Made by a program: the position numbers and the translations under genes | Assembly: GCA_038396585.1 (NCBI GenBank) | Contig: CP121691.1 | Span: 3,472,001-3,536,000 of the forward strand | DNA: 64,000 nucleotides | Source: Vallitaleaceae bacterium 9-2 | GTDB taxonomy: Bacteria > Bacillota > Clostridia > Lachnospirales > Vallitaleaceae | Reading direction: 5' to 3' | Shown: piece after piece, positions 43,714 through 52,604 of the stretch | How positions within the stretch are numbered: position 1 is the stretch's first letter | Layout of the letters: the number at the start of each line of letters is the position of its first letter | The notes under the pieces: model-generated | What the model was told of the DNA's origin: nothing | Seen by the model: the letters and a program-made list of their open reading frames with translations, nothing else | Databases searched by the model: none

Positions 43714-44982
43714 TTATCCTCTTTTTAATAGAACGTCTTGTTCATATTTTTTCACTTCATCCAACCAGTCCAGTCCTACCGGTACCCCTTGTTGCATACA
43801 GTAATAATCCCATACCGCTTGCCATGGCATTGATTTTAACTCTTCGAGCATGGCAAGACGTGTCGTAAAGTCAAAGTCTACTTCTGCAGATTTTAGCGCA
43901 TCAAAAGGCTCAACAAGGGCCATTAGCAAGGCTCTAAACATGTTGCGTGTTCCAATGGTCCACGCGGCTACACGGTTGATACTCGCATCAAAGAAGTCCA
44001 ATCCGATATGAACGCGGTCTAATAAGTCGCCACGAACAATCTCTTGGGCAATTGCCATCAACTCATCATCAAGAACGATTACATGGTCACTATCCCAACG
44101 TACCGGACGGCTCACATGGAGTAACAACTCATCAACAAACAGGCTCATCGCTGAGAGTTTGTTTGAGATCACTTCTGTCGGATGGAAATGCCCAGCGTCT
44201 AAGCAGACAAGGACATCATTTTTGACGCCGTATCCCATATAAAACTCATGGGATCCGACAACATAACTTTCTGAACCGATACCAAAGACTTTGGACTCCA
44301 CCGCATCCAGGTGATATTGTCGATCGATTTTTTCTGTCAAGATCTCATCCAATGACTCTTTGAGTCGTTTTCTAGGTCCTAGACGATCTGCTGGAATGTC
44401 TTTGAATCCGTCCGGAATCCAAATATTCATTACCGAAGGTGTTCCAAGCTCTTGACCAAAGTACTCGCTAACTTTTCGCGAGCGCTTAACGTGCTCAATC
44501 CAGAAGTTACGAATCTCTGCATCCGGGTGACTAAGCGTCATTCCATCGTCTGCTTTTGGATGCGAGAAAAGGGTTGGGTTAAAATCCAAGCCCAAATCAT
44601 TGGCTTTTGCCCATTGAACCCAATTAGCAAAATGCTTTGGCTCGATTTGGTCACGCTCAACGGCTTGTCCGTCTGTTTCAAGATATAGAGCATGAAGGTT
44701 AACACGCTTTTTCCCCGGAATCAATGAAAAAGCTTTTTCCATATCTGCACGAAGTTCTTGTGGTGTTCTCGCCTTTCCCGGATGATTTCCTGTCGCTTGA
44801 ATACCGCCGGACAACTCGCCATCCGGATTTTCAAATCCGCTGACATCATCACCTTGCCAACAGTGAACAGATACAGGAATCGTCGCCAACGTCTTTAATG
44901 CCGCGTCTGTGTCGACACCCATTTCTTTATACATCTGTTTTGCAATCTTATAACTTTCTTCAATTCTTTGCTTATTTAACAT
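43714..44982 (-). CDS. rhaA: L-rhamnose isomerase
   Basis: A 422-residue isomerase, matching the E. coli RhaA length (419). The start has [15 protein letters not shown], a RhaA landmark. Metal-binding residues fall in [12 protein letters not shown]-type (here [12 protein letters not shown]), [11 protein letters not shown] and [11 protein letters not shown]. It converts L-rhamnose to L-rhamnulose. Its start is 1 bp from the rhaB stop, with AGGAGG inside the end of rhaB. Confidence 0.97.
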   Translation of the reverse strand: MLNKQRIEESYKIAKQMYKEMGVDTDAALKTLATIPVSVHCWQGDDVSGFENPDGELSGGIQATGNHPGKARTPQELRADMEKAFSLIPGKKRVNLHALYLETDGQAVERDQIEPKHFANWVQWAKANDLGLDFNPTLFSHPKADDGMTLSHPDAEIRNFWIEHVKRSRKVSEYFGQELGTPSVMNIWIPDGFKDIPADRLGPRKRLKESLDEILTEKIDRQYHLDAVESKVFGIGSESYVVGSHEFYMGYGVKNDVLVCLDAGHFHPTEVISNKLSAMSLFVDELLLHVSRPVRWDSDHVIVLDDELMAIAQEIVRGDLLDRVHIGLDFFDASINRVAAWTIGTRNMFRALLMALVEPFDALKSAEVDFDFTTRLAMLEELKSMPWQAVWDYYCMQQGVPVGLDWLDEVKKYEQDVLLKRG

Positions 44983-44983
44983 C

Positions 44984-46438
44984 TTATAACCTCCTAAATT
45001 TATCCCATTGTTTTTCTATACCATCATATGTTTTTGGTTCAAATTTTCGAATATCAAAAGAGTCCATGACAAGCTTCCTCGCCTCTGTCAATGAATCTAG
45101 GGCTCCATTGGTAATAAACTGCACCAACAAGTTCCCAATAGCTGTTGCCTCATCCGGTCCTGCATACACATCGCATCCTGTAAAATCTGCACAGAGCTGG
45201 TTAAGTAATAGGTTTTTTGAACCGCCGCCAATAATATGAATACGCTTAATCGGCACATCATAGACTTCACCTAGCTGCAACAGCACTTCCTTATATTGAA
45301 AAGCCAAGCTTTCAAAGATACACCTAGCAATCTGTCCCGGTTCACTCGGAACGTTCTGCCCTGTCTCCCTACAAAAGGCTTGAATCTCTTCAATCATATT
45401 ATCAGGATTTAAGAAGCGCTCATGATTAGGATTGATTAGACAGCCAAAAGGCTCTACTTCTTCAGCAAGCTCAACCAGTTCAGCAAAACTGTATTGGTAG
45501 TCATAGATTCGCTGGACCTCTTGAATTAGCCATAGCCCCATGATATTTTTAAGCACGCGATAGGTATTATATACACCACCTTCGTTGGCAAAGTTATATT
45601 GTCCGGCAAGTTCACTGGCTATGGGTGCATCACTCTCCACACCCATCAAGCTCCATGTACCCGAACTAATATAAGCAAACTCTTTATCGACAGCCGGCAC
45701 TGCCGCAACGGCTGAACCTGTATCATGTGTTGCCGGCACGACAACATCCATTTTATCGAAACCTGTTTTGTCTAAAATCTCTGCCTTGACTTCTCCAAGC
45801 TTAGACCCAGGGGCAATCGGATCTGCAAAAATCGCACCGTCAAACCCGGTCACTTTGACAAGTTCTTCATCCCATGTGTTGGTATGAACATTCAACAGTT
45901 GCGTTGTCGTCGCATTCGTATACTCTATGGATGTCTTCCCCGATAACTTATAGTGCAGATAATCAGGAACCATCATGTATACCTTGGCATTTTCCACATC
46001 TTCAGGATGCATTTTATAGTGTTCCTTAAGTTGATATAAGGTGTTAAACTGCAAAAACTGAACACCGGTTTTTTCATATATCTCGTCTCGTCCGATTTCT
46101 TCAAAGACCTCTTCCATGGTGTGATCTGTTCGATGGTCTCGATAAGCATAAACCTTACGAATCAACTCACCTTGTCGGTCTAACAAGGCATAGTCCACGC
46201 CCCATGTATCTACACCTATTGATGATACGCTTGGATAGATTTCATATACTTTCTTCAATCCATCTTCGATTTGTTCAAACAAACCGTCCACATCCCAACG
46301 GTCATGTCCGTCAATATGTGTCATTGCATTTTTAAAGCGATGCAATTCTTCAAGTTTTAATTTTCCGTCTTCAATAGTGCCTGCAATCAGTCGTCCACTA
46401 GATGCACCAATATCGACAGCAATACATGTTATTGCCAT
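44984..46438 (-). CDS. rhaB: Rhamnulokinase
   Basis: A 484-residue FGGY kinase. The N-terminal ATP loop is [13 protein letters not shown], followed by [13 protein letters not shown], then [14 protein letters not shown] and SSGTWSLMG, with the C-terminal [14 protein letters not shown]. All are RhaB landmarks. It phosphorylates L-rhamnulose at C1; the product would go to the aldolase at 31102-31875. First gene of rhaBA. Confidence 0.94.
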   Translation of the reverse strand: MAITCIAVDIGASSGRLIAGTIEDGKLKLEELHRFKNAMTHIDGHDRWDVDGLFEQIEDGLKKVYEIYPSVSSIGVDTWGVDYALLDRQGELIRKVYAYRDHRTDHTMEEVFEEIGRDEIYEKTGVQFLQFNTLYQLKEHYKMHPEDVENAKVYMMVPDYLHYKLSGKTSIEYTNATTTQLLNVHTNTWDEELVKVTGFDGAIFADPIAPGSKLGEVKAEILDKTGFDKMDVVVPATHDTGSAVAAVPAVDKEFAYISSGTWSLMGVESDAPIASELAGQYNFANEGGVYNTYRVLKNIMGLWLIQEVQRIYDYQYSFAELVELAEEVEPFGCLINPNHERFLNPDNMIEEIQAFCRETGQNVPSEPGQIARCIFESLAFQYKEVLLQLGEVYDVPIKRIHIIGGGSKNLLLNQLCADFTGCDVYAGPDEATAIGNLLVQFITNGALDSLTEARKLVMDSFDIRKFEPKTYDGIEKQWDKFRRL

Positions 46439-46483
46439 GCTCTTGTCCTCCTATTCATTTAAATCACTTTAATAAAAGTATAA

Positions 46484-46523
46484 CAAAAAAAGAAACCTCT
46501 GCCATTAACATAAGGCGAGGTTT
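46484..46523 (-). terminator. Terminator-like hairpin in the rhaB leader
   Basis: On the minus strand AAACCTCGCC pairs with GGC-GAGGTTT (one bulged A), followed by CTTTTTTTG. It ends 46 nt before the rhaB ATG, with no convincing promoter in between. It may be an attenuator of rhaBA, or end a minus-strand transcript from further upstream. Confidence 0.55.
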
Positions 46524-46713
46524 GGACTGACAAAAAAAGAGGTCTTGGTGATTTGCCTGCCATTCATGACATCAAAAGGTACCGTTCATTACATTATCTT
46601 TTTATTCTTAAAAAAACATGATATGGTGTGTGTAGTTTAGTCGACAAACTTATTTAAAGCTAATTTAGCCTAACATGGGAACTTTTAAATTCAAATATCT
46701 AATGGAGGATTTT

Positions 46714-47330
46714 ATGAAAAAAGATTAATTACATTCAGTTTAGTTTTTATGTATTTATTTATTGCAACAATTCCAACCCACGCAAAAATTATTTTAAAAA
46801 ACAACTTAGCAAATGATCAAAGACAAGAACTAAATAACATTTTATCAAATGAGGCAAAAAATATAAATTATCTAACCGAAGGCGAGTATTCATGGGATAT
46901 AATAATTGATGGCGAGAAACAAGGAAGTGTAACTATAAAAAACGAAAAAAATATAGACGAAATTTTAATACAGCCACTTGGTAATTATAATGTCTCTGAT
47001 GGAGATTGGACTACAACGTATACCTTTGATTTAGCTGTAAATGGAGAGATTGTCTTAAAATCACACTACACTATTACTGATCCTGCATCAAAGATAACTC
47101 CAACAGGAACCGATGATTATTTAACGCCTCCAATAGGCTATTCAGACGATGGGCACTCATCATATTACACAAAATATAGTGACACTCAATTTATGTCCAA
47201 AGGTACCTATAACATTAAATTATTTAACATTAATTTGCCCCCAACATATACAATACAAAGTAATTTCCTCTTAATTCCGGGCGGAGATGCATCAGGTGAC
47301 AATCTCAATGTTGCAACTTTTGTTAATTAG
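46714..47330 (+). pseudogene. Secreted protein of unknown function, frameshifted in its signal peptide
   Basis: A good ribosome-binding site (GGAGG) precedes ATG 46714, but that frame stops after four codons (ATG AAA AAA GAT TAA). If the run of six A (46717-46722) had one more A, the frame would read MKKRLITFSLVFMYLFIA and join the open frame continuing to 47330, giving about 205 residues with an intact signal peptide cleaved near THA-K. The mature part is polar and beta-rich; I recognise no family. Without the shift, translation could only begin at ATG 46749 inside the signal peptide. Slippage, phase variation, mutation or sequencing error are possible. Confidence 0.7.
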
Positions 47331-47394
47331 CAAATAACTTTTATATTGATATGTAGATGCACACACATGATCACGAGGAGGGAAATCATAAATT

Positions 47395-47667
47395 ATGACT
47401 TTTACAAGTATTTTAGAATTATCCTTTTTAAGTTCATTACCAGCAATCATTTTTTTAGTATTGGCAATATTAATTGCAGTTACCTTGTTAATAATTTTGT
47501 ATTTTTCTCAAAAGATCAAAAAAAATCATTTCCTTCTATGGATAAAAATATTTGCAATAATATTTTTGGTTGTCTCTTTCGGTTTTATAGTGGCAAATCT
47601 TTTATCCCCACCAAATGCAATTATAAACGAACATGCCATGATGTTATTTAATGGATATTACCTGTGA
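47395..47667 (+). CDS. Small membrane protein of unknown function
   Basis: A 90-residue protein with two or three hydrophobic helices (about residues 12-38 and 48-70) separated by a basic turn (SQKIKKNH). AGGAGG lies 14 nt before the ATG, rather far. It follows the frameshifted secreted protein on the same strand, and the two may form a pair. No recognisable family. Confidence 0.55.
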   Translation: MTFTSILELSFLSSLPAIIFLVLAILIAVTLLIILYFSQKIKKNHFLLWIKIFAIIFLVVSFGFIVANLLSPPNAIINEHAMMLFNGYYL

Positions 47668-47689
47668 TTTGAAAATTTTGAATAAAACA

Positions 47690-47710
47690 ACTTACCTATA
47701 GAACAAAAAA
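47690..47710 (-). repeat. Terminator-flanking repeat, second intact copy
   Basis: The minus strand reads TTCTATAGGTAAGT directly after the T-run of the mgsA terminator. It shares all but one base with the copy at 37117-37130. Confidence 0.65.
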
Positions 47711-47755
47711 GCACTTCCGTGAAAGCCGTCTCTATGAGCGGTCTAACGAAGTGCT
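47711..47755 (-). terminator. Terminator of the deoR-rhaM-pfkB-mgsA operon
   Basis: GCACTTC (47711-47717) pairs with GAAGTGC (47749-47755) at the base of a longer branched hairpin, followed by TTTTTTG on the minus strand. It ends 6 bp after the mgsA stop. Confidence 0.85.
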
Positions 47756-47760
47756 TTTAT

Positions 47761-48249
47761 CTATTCGTTCAACAAAGTTTCTGAACGATCTTTGATGTTT
47801 TTATGAAAATTAATGATAGTTCGATCATAGGTTTCATTCATAAACGTTGATGTTATGAAGAAGTCTGCTGATGCGCGATTATTCGCCATGGGAATGTCAT
47901 ATACCTGAGCAATTCGAAGCAAGGCTTTCACATCCGGGTCATGGGGTTGAGCGGTGAGTGGATCAGAGAAAAAGATGACCATGTCGATACGTCCTTCGAC
48001 AATCTTTGCTCCAACCTGTTGATCTCCACCAAGGGGTCCACTGTTATACCCTTTGACCGGCAAGTCAACATGCTCTGAAATCATACGCGCTGTTGTTCCT
48101 GTCCCACATAAAAAGTGTTTTTTTAATGTATCATGATGCTCTTTACACCAGTCAATCAAGTCTGCCTTTTTGCTATCATGGGCAATCAGGGCAATGCTTT
48201 TTTTCTTTTCCATCGTTAACGTAATCATATCTGGATTAATTGGATCCAT
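47761..48249 (-). CDS. mgsA: Methylglyoxal synthase
   Basis: A 162-residue enzyme with GTGTTAR (phosphate site), NSGPLGGDQQVGA and FFSDPLTAQPHDPD, which contains the catalytic Asp and His. It converts DHAP to methylglyoxal and phosphate. It is last in an operon with rhaM and a PfkB kinase. DHAP is the co-product of fuculose/rhamnulose-1-phosphate cleavage, and methylglyoxal can be reduced to lactaldehyde or 1,2-propanediol. The gene may therefore feed the microcompartment from the second half of the sugar (inference). Confidence 0.95.
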   Translation of the reverse strand: MDPINPDMITLTMEKKKSIALIAHDSKKADLIDWCKEHHDTLKKHFLCGTGTTARMISEHVDLPVKGYNSGPLGGDQQVGAKIVEGRIDMVIFFSDPLTAQPHDPDVKALLRIAQVYDIPMANNRASADFFITSTFMNETYDRTIINFHKNIKDRSETLLNE

Positions 48250-48335
48250 ATGTTACCTCCTGTTCTCACATATCGTGATCTATAATGTCGTGTATTCAGT
48301 CACACACTAAGTATACATGAGAAGCGAAATGTCCG

Positions 48336-49277
48336 TCAACTAAAAGATTCCTCCATCAGGTGCTCGGTTCTTCGCATAGCTTCTTGCAAATCAAGCTTTG
48401 GATAGCCTTCAACCTCAATCGTTAAGGACGAACACGCCGAAGCAAAAGCCAGGCTCTTATCTAACCCCATCTCATGGATCAATCCATAGATAAACCCTGC
48501 AACCATAGAGTCCCCTGCACCAACTGTACTTACGACTTCTGTCGGATAAGTTCCTTGACGATGCATCGTGTCTCGCGTCACCACCAAGCTACCTTCTTTT
48601 CCCATGGACACAACCACAATCTCAACCCCATATTGATCAATCAAGTCTCGCGCCGCTGTTACAATCTCTTCCAGCGTTGTAAGCTTACGATTAAGGGCAT
48701 TTTCCAGCTCATGAATATTGGGCTTCACCATAAAAGGTCGCCCTTTTAGCCCTTCAATCAAGACATCATCATCCGCATCAATCACGACTCGACACATATG
48801 ACCATAGCGTCTAGCAATCTGACCGTACATGTCTGTCGGCATCCCTTTTGCCAACGAACCACCCATCACAAGATAATCACTATCCTTGGCCGCTTCGTCA
48901 ATCATCGCAAAGAGTTCTTGTATGTCTTTAGCAGACACTTCAAGACCTGCTTCGTTAATATCTGTGGTCTGATTTTTGGCCCGTTCTACAATTTTCATGT
49001 TGGTACGGGTATAGCCCGCCACCGATAAATACTCTAGCTGCATGCCATCTTTTTCAAAAAACTCCAGTACTGCCTTTTGATTATCTTGACCTAGGACGAT
49101 AACATGCTTGGTCTCGATACCAAACCCACCAAGAATACGTCCCATATTAATCCCTTTGCCGCCTAAATCCTCTCGAAAATGTCCGACACGATTTACCTTA
49201 CCATAGTCAAGTGCATCCACTTGAATCGTTTTGTCCAAAGCCGGGTTAAATGTAATCGTTGTAATCATTAAACTCAT
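48336..49277 (-). CDS. PfkB-family kinase, 1-phosphofructokinase type
   Basis: A 313-residue ribokinase-fold kinase of the FruK/LacC branch. It begins ITTITFNPALDKTI; FREDLGGKGINMGRIL is the sugar-phosphate-binding motif, and STVGAGDSMVAGFIYG holds the catalytic Asp and anion hole. Family members phosphorylate fructose-1-phosphate or tagatose-6-phosphate. Its place with rhaM and mgsA suggests use on a ketose-1-phosphate or a triose-derived by-product; the substrate is unknown. An alternative start at 49268 is possible. Confidence 0.85.
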   Translation of the reverse strand: MSLMITTITFNPALDKTIQVDALDYGKVNRVGHFREDLGGKGINMGRILGGFGIETKHVIVLGQDNQKAVLEFFEKDGMQLEYLSVAGYTRTNMKIVERAKNQTTDINEAGLEVSAKDIQELFAMIDEAAKDSDYLVMGGSLAKGMPTDMYGQIARRYGHMCRVVIDADDDVLIEGLKGRPFMVKPNIHELENALNRKLTTLEEIVTAARDLIDQYGVEIVVVSMGKEGSLVVTRDTMHRQGTYPTEVVSTVGAGDSMVAGFIYGLIHEMGLDKSLAFASACSSLTIEVEGYPKLDLQEAMRRTEHLMEESFS

Positions 49278-49307
49278 CCTCTCCTTTAGGGCATACCCTT
49301 AGGAAAA

Positions 49308-49634
49308 TCACTTCAAGTAGAAGACCTCACGCATAGGCGTAATCGGCTCAGCCTCACCAAAGTCAAAGCTACCCTTAACCATCTTAGACGTAATCGCATT
49401 CCAACGTTGACACGGTTCACTTTGATCAATATAGGCAAATGCTTTTTCTACATCATCACACTCAAACACATAAAAAAACTGGTTACCATTTTGAAAAATT
49501 GAATAGTTTTTAAATCCTGCTTTTGTGTGTTCATCAAGAATCTCTTGCCAAGGCTCTAAGTGCATCTTTACGTATTCCTCTAAGGCTTCTTCTTTTATTT
49601 CCCAAGTCCATGCAAATTTATTACTCTTTTCCAT
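49308..49634 (-). CDS. rhaM: L-rhamnose mutarotase
   Basis: A 108-residue protein of the RhaM family (PF05336). The ferredoxin-like fold has the conserved KMHLEPWQEILDEHTKAGFKNYSIF, with catalytic His near residue 25, and YVFECDD. It interconverts alpha and beta L-rhamnose. It lies directly after the DeoR gene and confirms that this operon serves rhamnose. Confidence 0.93.
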   Translation of the reverse strand: MEKSNKFAWTWEIKEEALEEYVKMHLEPWQEILDEHTKAGFKNYSIFQNGNQFFYVFECDDVEKAFAYIDQSEPCQRWNAITSKMVKGSFDFGEAEPITPMREVFYLK

Positions 49635-49684
49635 TATACTATACCTTCCTTTTTTTGTATTCTATTCCACACATTTCCTGTGTA

Positions 49685-50449
49685 TTATTTTGCAATGATC
49701 ACACGTACACCTTGATCATCAAAGTAGTTCTTCCATGATTTATCTAATGGGTATTCGGTAATCACTGTATCAATCGCATCCGTCTCAATAATGCGCACCA
49801 AGGCTGACTGGTCAAACTTGGACTCATCGATGACCAAAATAGCTTCTTTGGAATTGGCAATCATATGACTCTTAAGCTCTGCCAAGGATTCTCGCGAATC
49901 CATCATCCCCCGCTCCTTTGATATCCCCTTGACCGAAAAAAACATCTTATCCGCATAATAGTGGTCAATAAATCTTGCTGCCATCGGTCCCTCAAAAGAC
50001 AGGGTCTGGTCATTGAGGTTGCCCCCGATGCCAATAAGATGAATGTGCGTATACTGGCTCAACTGGTGAATCGCATTAAGAGAGTTGGTTATTACCGTAA
50101 TACGCTTGGTCATATCCACTTGCTTAATAACCTCTAGAGCAGATGTACTAGCATCTATAAAGATAGTCTCACCATCTTCAACTAATTCAGAAGCATAGGT
50201 TGCAATCAAACGCTTTTGGTCCATATTTACTTTTTCTCGATCTGAGTAAGGCAGGTCATCGGACACCAGGTTGTCTAATACCGCACCACCATAGGTCCTC
50301 TTTAAAACCCCTTCTTTTTCCAGTTTTTCCAAGTCTCGACGCACCGTTTCCTCTGTGACTTCAAACTGTTCACTGAGCTCATTGACCCGCACCGATTTTT
50401 CCTTTTTGATCATCTGGACAATTTCTTTTCTTCTCTCGATTGGAAGCAT
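49685..50449 (-). CDS. DeoR-family regulator of rhamnose genes
   Basis: A 254-residue regulator. The N-terminal winged helix (RVNELSEQFEVTEETVRRDLEKLEKEG) is followed by LKRTYGGAVL and a DeoR C-terminal sugar-phosphate-sensing domain (ETIFIDASTSALEVIKQV). It heads the rhaM-pfkB-mgsA operon and probably represses it. Effector may be rhamnulose-1-phosphate (inference from family habits). Confidence 0.93.
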   Translation of the reverse strand: MLPIERRKEIVQMIKKEKSVRVNELSEQFEVTEETVRRDLEKLEKEGVLKRTYGGAVLDNLVSDDLPYSDREKVNMDQKRLIATYASELVEDGETIFIDASTSALEVIKQVDMTKRITVITNSLNAIHQLSQYTHIHLIGIGGNLNDQTLSFEGPMAARFIDHYYADKMFFSVKGISKERGMMDSRESLAELKSHMIANSKEAILVIDESKFDQSALVRIIETDAIDTVITEYPLDKSWKNYFDDQGVRVIIAK

Positions 50450-50466
50450 CGCTGTCTCCTCTTCTC

Positions 50467-50536
50467 ACAGACAAATCTGTGTTTTTCTTTTTTTCTCTGT
50501 GTTTATTATACATCCTTTGTCTGTTTGATGCAAGAA
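50467..50536 (-). promoter_or_regulatory. Promoter and palindrome upstream of deoR
   Basis: On the minus strand TTGCAT, 17 bp, TATAAT (-10 near 50506-50511) precede the gene. The palindrome CACAGA-CAAA-TCTGTG lies downstream at about 50467-50482, with two further CAGA half-sites near the -10 and spacer, consistent with autoregulation. Confidence 0.6.
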
Positions 50537-50582
50537 GAAAGAATTTCAAGCATGCCTTCTTGATAGAATAAAACAAAAGAAT

Positions 50583-50609
50583 AAAACCACCTTATAAAAT
50601 GATGGTTTT
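50583..50609 (-). terminator. Terminator of the nucleotidyltransferase gene
   Basis: AAAACCA pairs with TGGTTTT around a bulged loop; on the minus strand TTTTATTCTTTTG follows. Short but well placed, 17 bp after the stop. Confidence 0.6.
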
Positions 50610-50625
50610 GAGTGAATTGATGCGT

Positions 50626-51120
50626 TTATACTTTTGATATATTTTCAAGAACGGAAAGGTCATGCTTATCTTTATCTCTTAATTCATAACCTGAATGAAA
50701 GAGCTTTTGTCCCTCTAGTGATATGCACGGAATTGTCTTTTCTAAAAACAATGCCGTACCAAATATTTCTTTGTCAAATTCATACCATCCACCTTCTAAA
50801 TCTGCTTGTTTTGCACTTCCATCCTCATTGAGAACAAATGGATGTATATCTAGGTAACCATATTGTTCACTATACAACTCAATTCGAACCGGTTTCCAGT
50901 CAGTATCCACTTTATATCCATATTCTAAAAGCATATCCAACAATTTTTCTGTCTGTGTAGCATCAAAGTCTATATCAATATCTCTATGTATTCTTGTTTG
51001 TCTTCCTGCCAATAGGTCAACACCCCATCCACCGTCAATCCAATATGTTATACCTCCGTCTTCTAACAGGTTGATGACCGCCATCAAATCTTCTTGTGTT
51101 GTTACTGATTTTTTATCCAT
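50626..51120 (-). CDS. Lincosamide nucleotidyltransferase-like protein, Lnu(A) family
   Basis: A 164-residue nucleotidyltransferase, the size of Lnu(A) (161). The catalytic core TYWIDGGWGVDLLAGRQTRIHRD-IDIDFDA (split here) carries the GG and Asp triad. The segments EQYGYLDIHPFVLNEDG, IPCISLEG and LFHSGYEL also match Lnu(A) closely from memory. Such enzymes adenylylate lincomycin and clindamycin. It stands alone at the edge of an accessory region with its own terminator. Activity on drugs is not proven; it could act on a natural compound. Confidence 0.8.
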   Translation of the reverse strand: MDKKSVTTQEDLMAVINLLEDGGITYWIDGGWGVDLLAGRQTRIHRDIDIDFDATQTEKLLDMLLEYGYKVDTDWKPVRIELYSEQYGYLDIHPFVLNEDGSAKQADLEGGWYEFDKEIFGTALFLEKTIPCISLEGQKLFHSGYELRDKDKHDLSVLENISKV

Positions 51121-51432
51121 ATAAATACTCCTCTACGAATCTCCCTTAATATTTGCTTATTATATGTTTAACTTTCTGTAATATGAATATTGTAACACTC
51201 GGATGTTACTTTTTATACCTCTCCTTTACAGATTGCAATTATTTTTAACCCTCTCGTCTATTAGAAAAGGCAAAAAAGGGGGCTTATACCGGTGTATCAA
51301 GGCACAAAAAAGAAGTACCGATCACAAGTGTTGTAACTGGTACTTCCATGAAATTTTGGTACGGGTACTAGGAGGGTTAACTCTTGTAGTACTAATTGTT
51401 ATGGTTTGTTAGGCACTGGGTGGGTATAACTA
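51121..51432. other. Intergenic region without a gene
   Basis: The stretch holds the upstream region of the nucleotidyltransferase gene, a small inverted repeat GTAACA/TGTTAC near 51188-51205, and the terminator at 51309-51347. A plus-strand frame of 69 codons here has no ribosome-binding site and no recognisable content. Confidence 0.5.
51309..51347 (-). terminator. Terminator of the small membrane protein pair
   Basis: GAAGTACC pairs with GGTACTTC around a 20-nt loop, and TTTTTTG follows on the minus strand. It lies about 85 bp after the stop of the 74-residue protein gene. Confidence 0.75.
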
Positions 51433-51657
51433 TTAGCCAATTATATGATTTAACATAAATAATATAATTCGTAACAATACATAGCCAACAATTGTTATTC
51501 CTATTAGAATCATAACTACTATCGGTGCATTATAAAACCACCGCCCATAATATTTAGACTCTTTACGAAATTTCTTTACTCGAAATATATAAGTTGATGA
51601 AACTGCAAGAAAGCCTAAAGCTAATTTGCTATATGTTTCTAATATACTCTCAATCAT
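51433..51657 (-). CDS. Small membrane protein of unknown function
   Basis: A 74-residue protein with two hydrophobic helices (about residues 9-26 and 43-70) and a basic stretch between them (RVKKFRKESKYYGR). ATG 51657 is preferred; a longer frame begins with TTG at 51678. It overlaps the end of the upstream gene by a few bases, so the two are coupled. Possible immunity or accessory membrane protein; no family recognised. Confidence 0.55.
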   Translation of the reverse strand: MIESILETYSKLALGFLAVSSTYIFRVKKFRKESKYYGRWFYNAPIVVMILIGITIVGYVLLRIILFMLNHIIG

Positions 51658-52171
51658 TAACAACATACCCCTCTTCAATTAATTTACTTTCAAACTTTTC
51701 TGCTGAAATATTACCATTATCTATTGCTGAATAAAACATCCAATACTTCATAAGAGATTCATTGGTTTCTACTAATGTGCTAACATTCATATCTTCTATA
51801 TCCCACTTACGGGAATATAAAATCGTGTCGTCTCCGTCTTTTTCTATTTCATAGGTTACACCATTTACTTTAAACATATCGTTAGAAAGCATATCATCAG
51901 TTTGCCGATATAATCCCTCAATATATTTTTCATCCTCACTCCCCATTTTCATAACAACATTTTTTTCCAACCGCATTAATTTCCCATCTTTACAATACAA
52001 CACATATTTTGTCATACTTGAACCCGGACTAAGAGTATCTATCCATTCGACTGTCGCCACATACACTTTCCTTTCATAATCATCATTACTGATTATGGAT
52101 ACACCTATTATCACTAATAAAAGTAAAATTACGCTACTTCCTATTATTATATACTTTGTGAATTTCATCAT
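51650..52171 (-). CDS. Membrane-anchored protein of unknown function
   Basis: A 173-residue protein with one N-terminal helix (residues 8-28) and a polar exterior domain rich in Asp, Glu and Lys. AGGAGG precedes the start. Its start lies inside the 3' end of a decayed upstream frame (52134-52349), as immunity genes often overlap the end of a toxin gene. An immunity role is only a guess. Confidence 0.55.
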   Translation of the reverse strand: MMKFTKYIIIGSSVILLLLVIIGVSIISNDDYERKVYVATVEWIDTLSPGSSMTKYVLYCKDGKLMRLEKNVVMKMGSEDEKYIEGLYRQTDDMLSNDMFKVNGVTYEIEKDGDDTILYSRKWDIEDMNVSTLVETNESLMKYWMFYSAIDNGNISAEKFESKLIEEGYVVND

Positions 52172-52349
52172 AAACCTCCTCTGAATAATCCCAGATTGAT
52201 TCTTCTATCTGTGATGTACTATTTTGTATACGACTTCGCTTATCCTGATTACTGGTTCCAAAGCATTCATCCGTTAAACGCTTGATTTTCTTCTGCGCTG
52301 ACTTAGATAACTTCTCATCCCCTATATCCCAATGATCACTTTCTACATC
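52134..52349 (-). pseudogene. C-terminal remnant of an unidentified gene
   Basis: An open frame of about 71 codons reads DVESDHWDIGDEKLSKSAQ, then KKIKRLTDECFGTSNQDK and SIWDYSEEVYDEIHK, and stops at 52134. It has no start codon; an in-frame TAA (52352-52350) precedes it, and the frame upstream of that stop still looks coding (FNTSEY). The style resembles the end of a secreted polymorphic-type protein, but the family cannot be named. Confidence 0.5.
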
Positions 52350-52604
52350 TTAGTACTCTGATGTATTAAAATCGATCCGCCGCCTTTATTGTCTCATTTT
52401 TAAATAAATAGGTCAATCCGCACATAACTAATCTCTTGACCTATTTCATTTTCACTATCGTCGCACAAATATTCCGTTGTTTTTACTCCTGATTATCAGA
52501 ACAAAGCGACTCTGTCGCGTTATTTCAAAGAGATATTGTTCGCGGTGGGAAAGGTCCTTGACGCTTTCTGCTACGTTTCAAAGCAGAAAGCTAAAGTAGG
52601 ACTT
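52350..52604 (-). other. Decayed non-coding stretch before the intron
   Basis: Short coding-like pieces occur (for example EYLCDDSENEIGQEISYVRIDLF on the minus strand, broken by stops), then the hairpin GCTTTCTGC/GCAGAAAGC (52563-52591) and the 18-base repeat at 52587-52604. I see no intact gene. Confidence 0.4.
52587..52604 (-). repeat. Repeat half on the 3' side of the group II intron
   Basis: On the minus strand AAGTCCTACTTTAGCTTT, identical to the 18 bases at 37103-37120. The intron boundary falls exactly where the match to the intact copy ends, so this is the 3' exon of the insertion site. Confidence 0.7.

Noticed and set aside
51203-51412. 69-codon plus-strand frame
   Set aside because: No SD, mixed composition, overlaps the terminator of the minus-strand genes.
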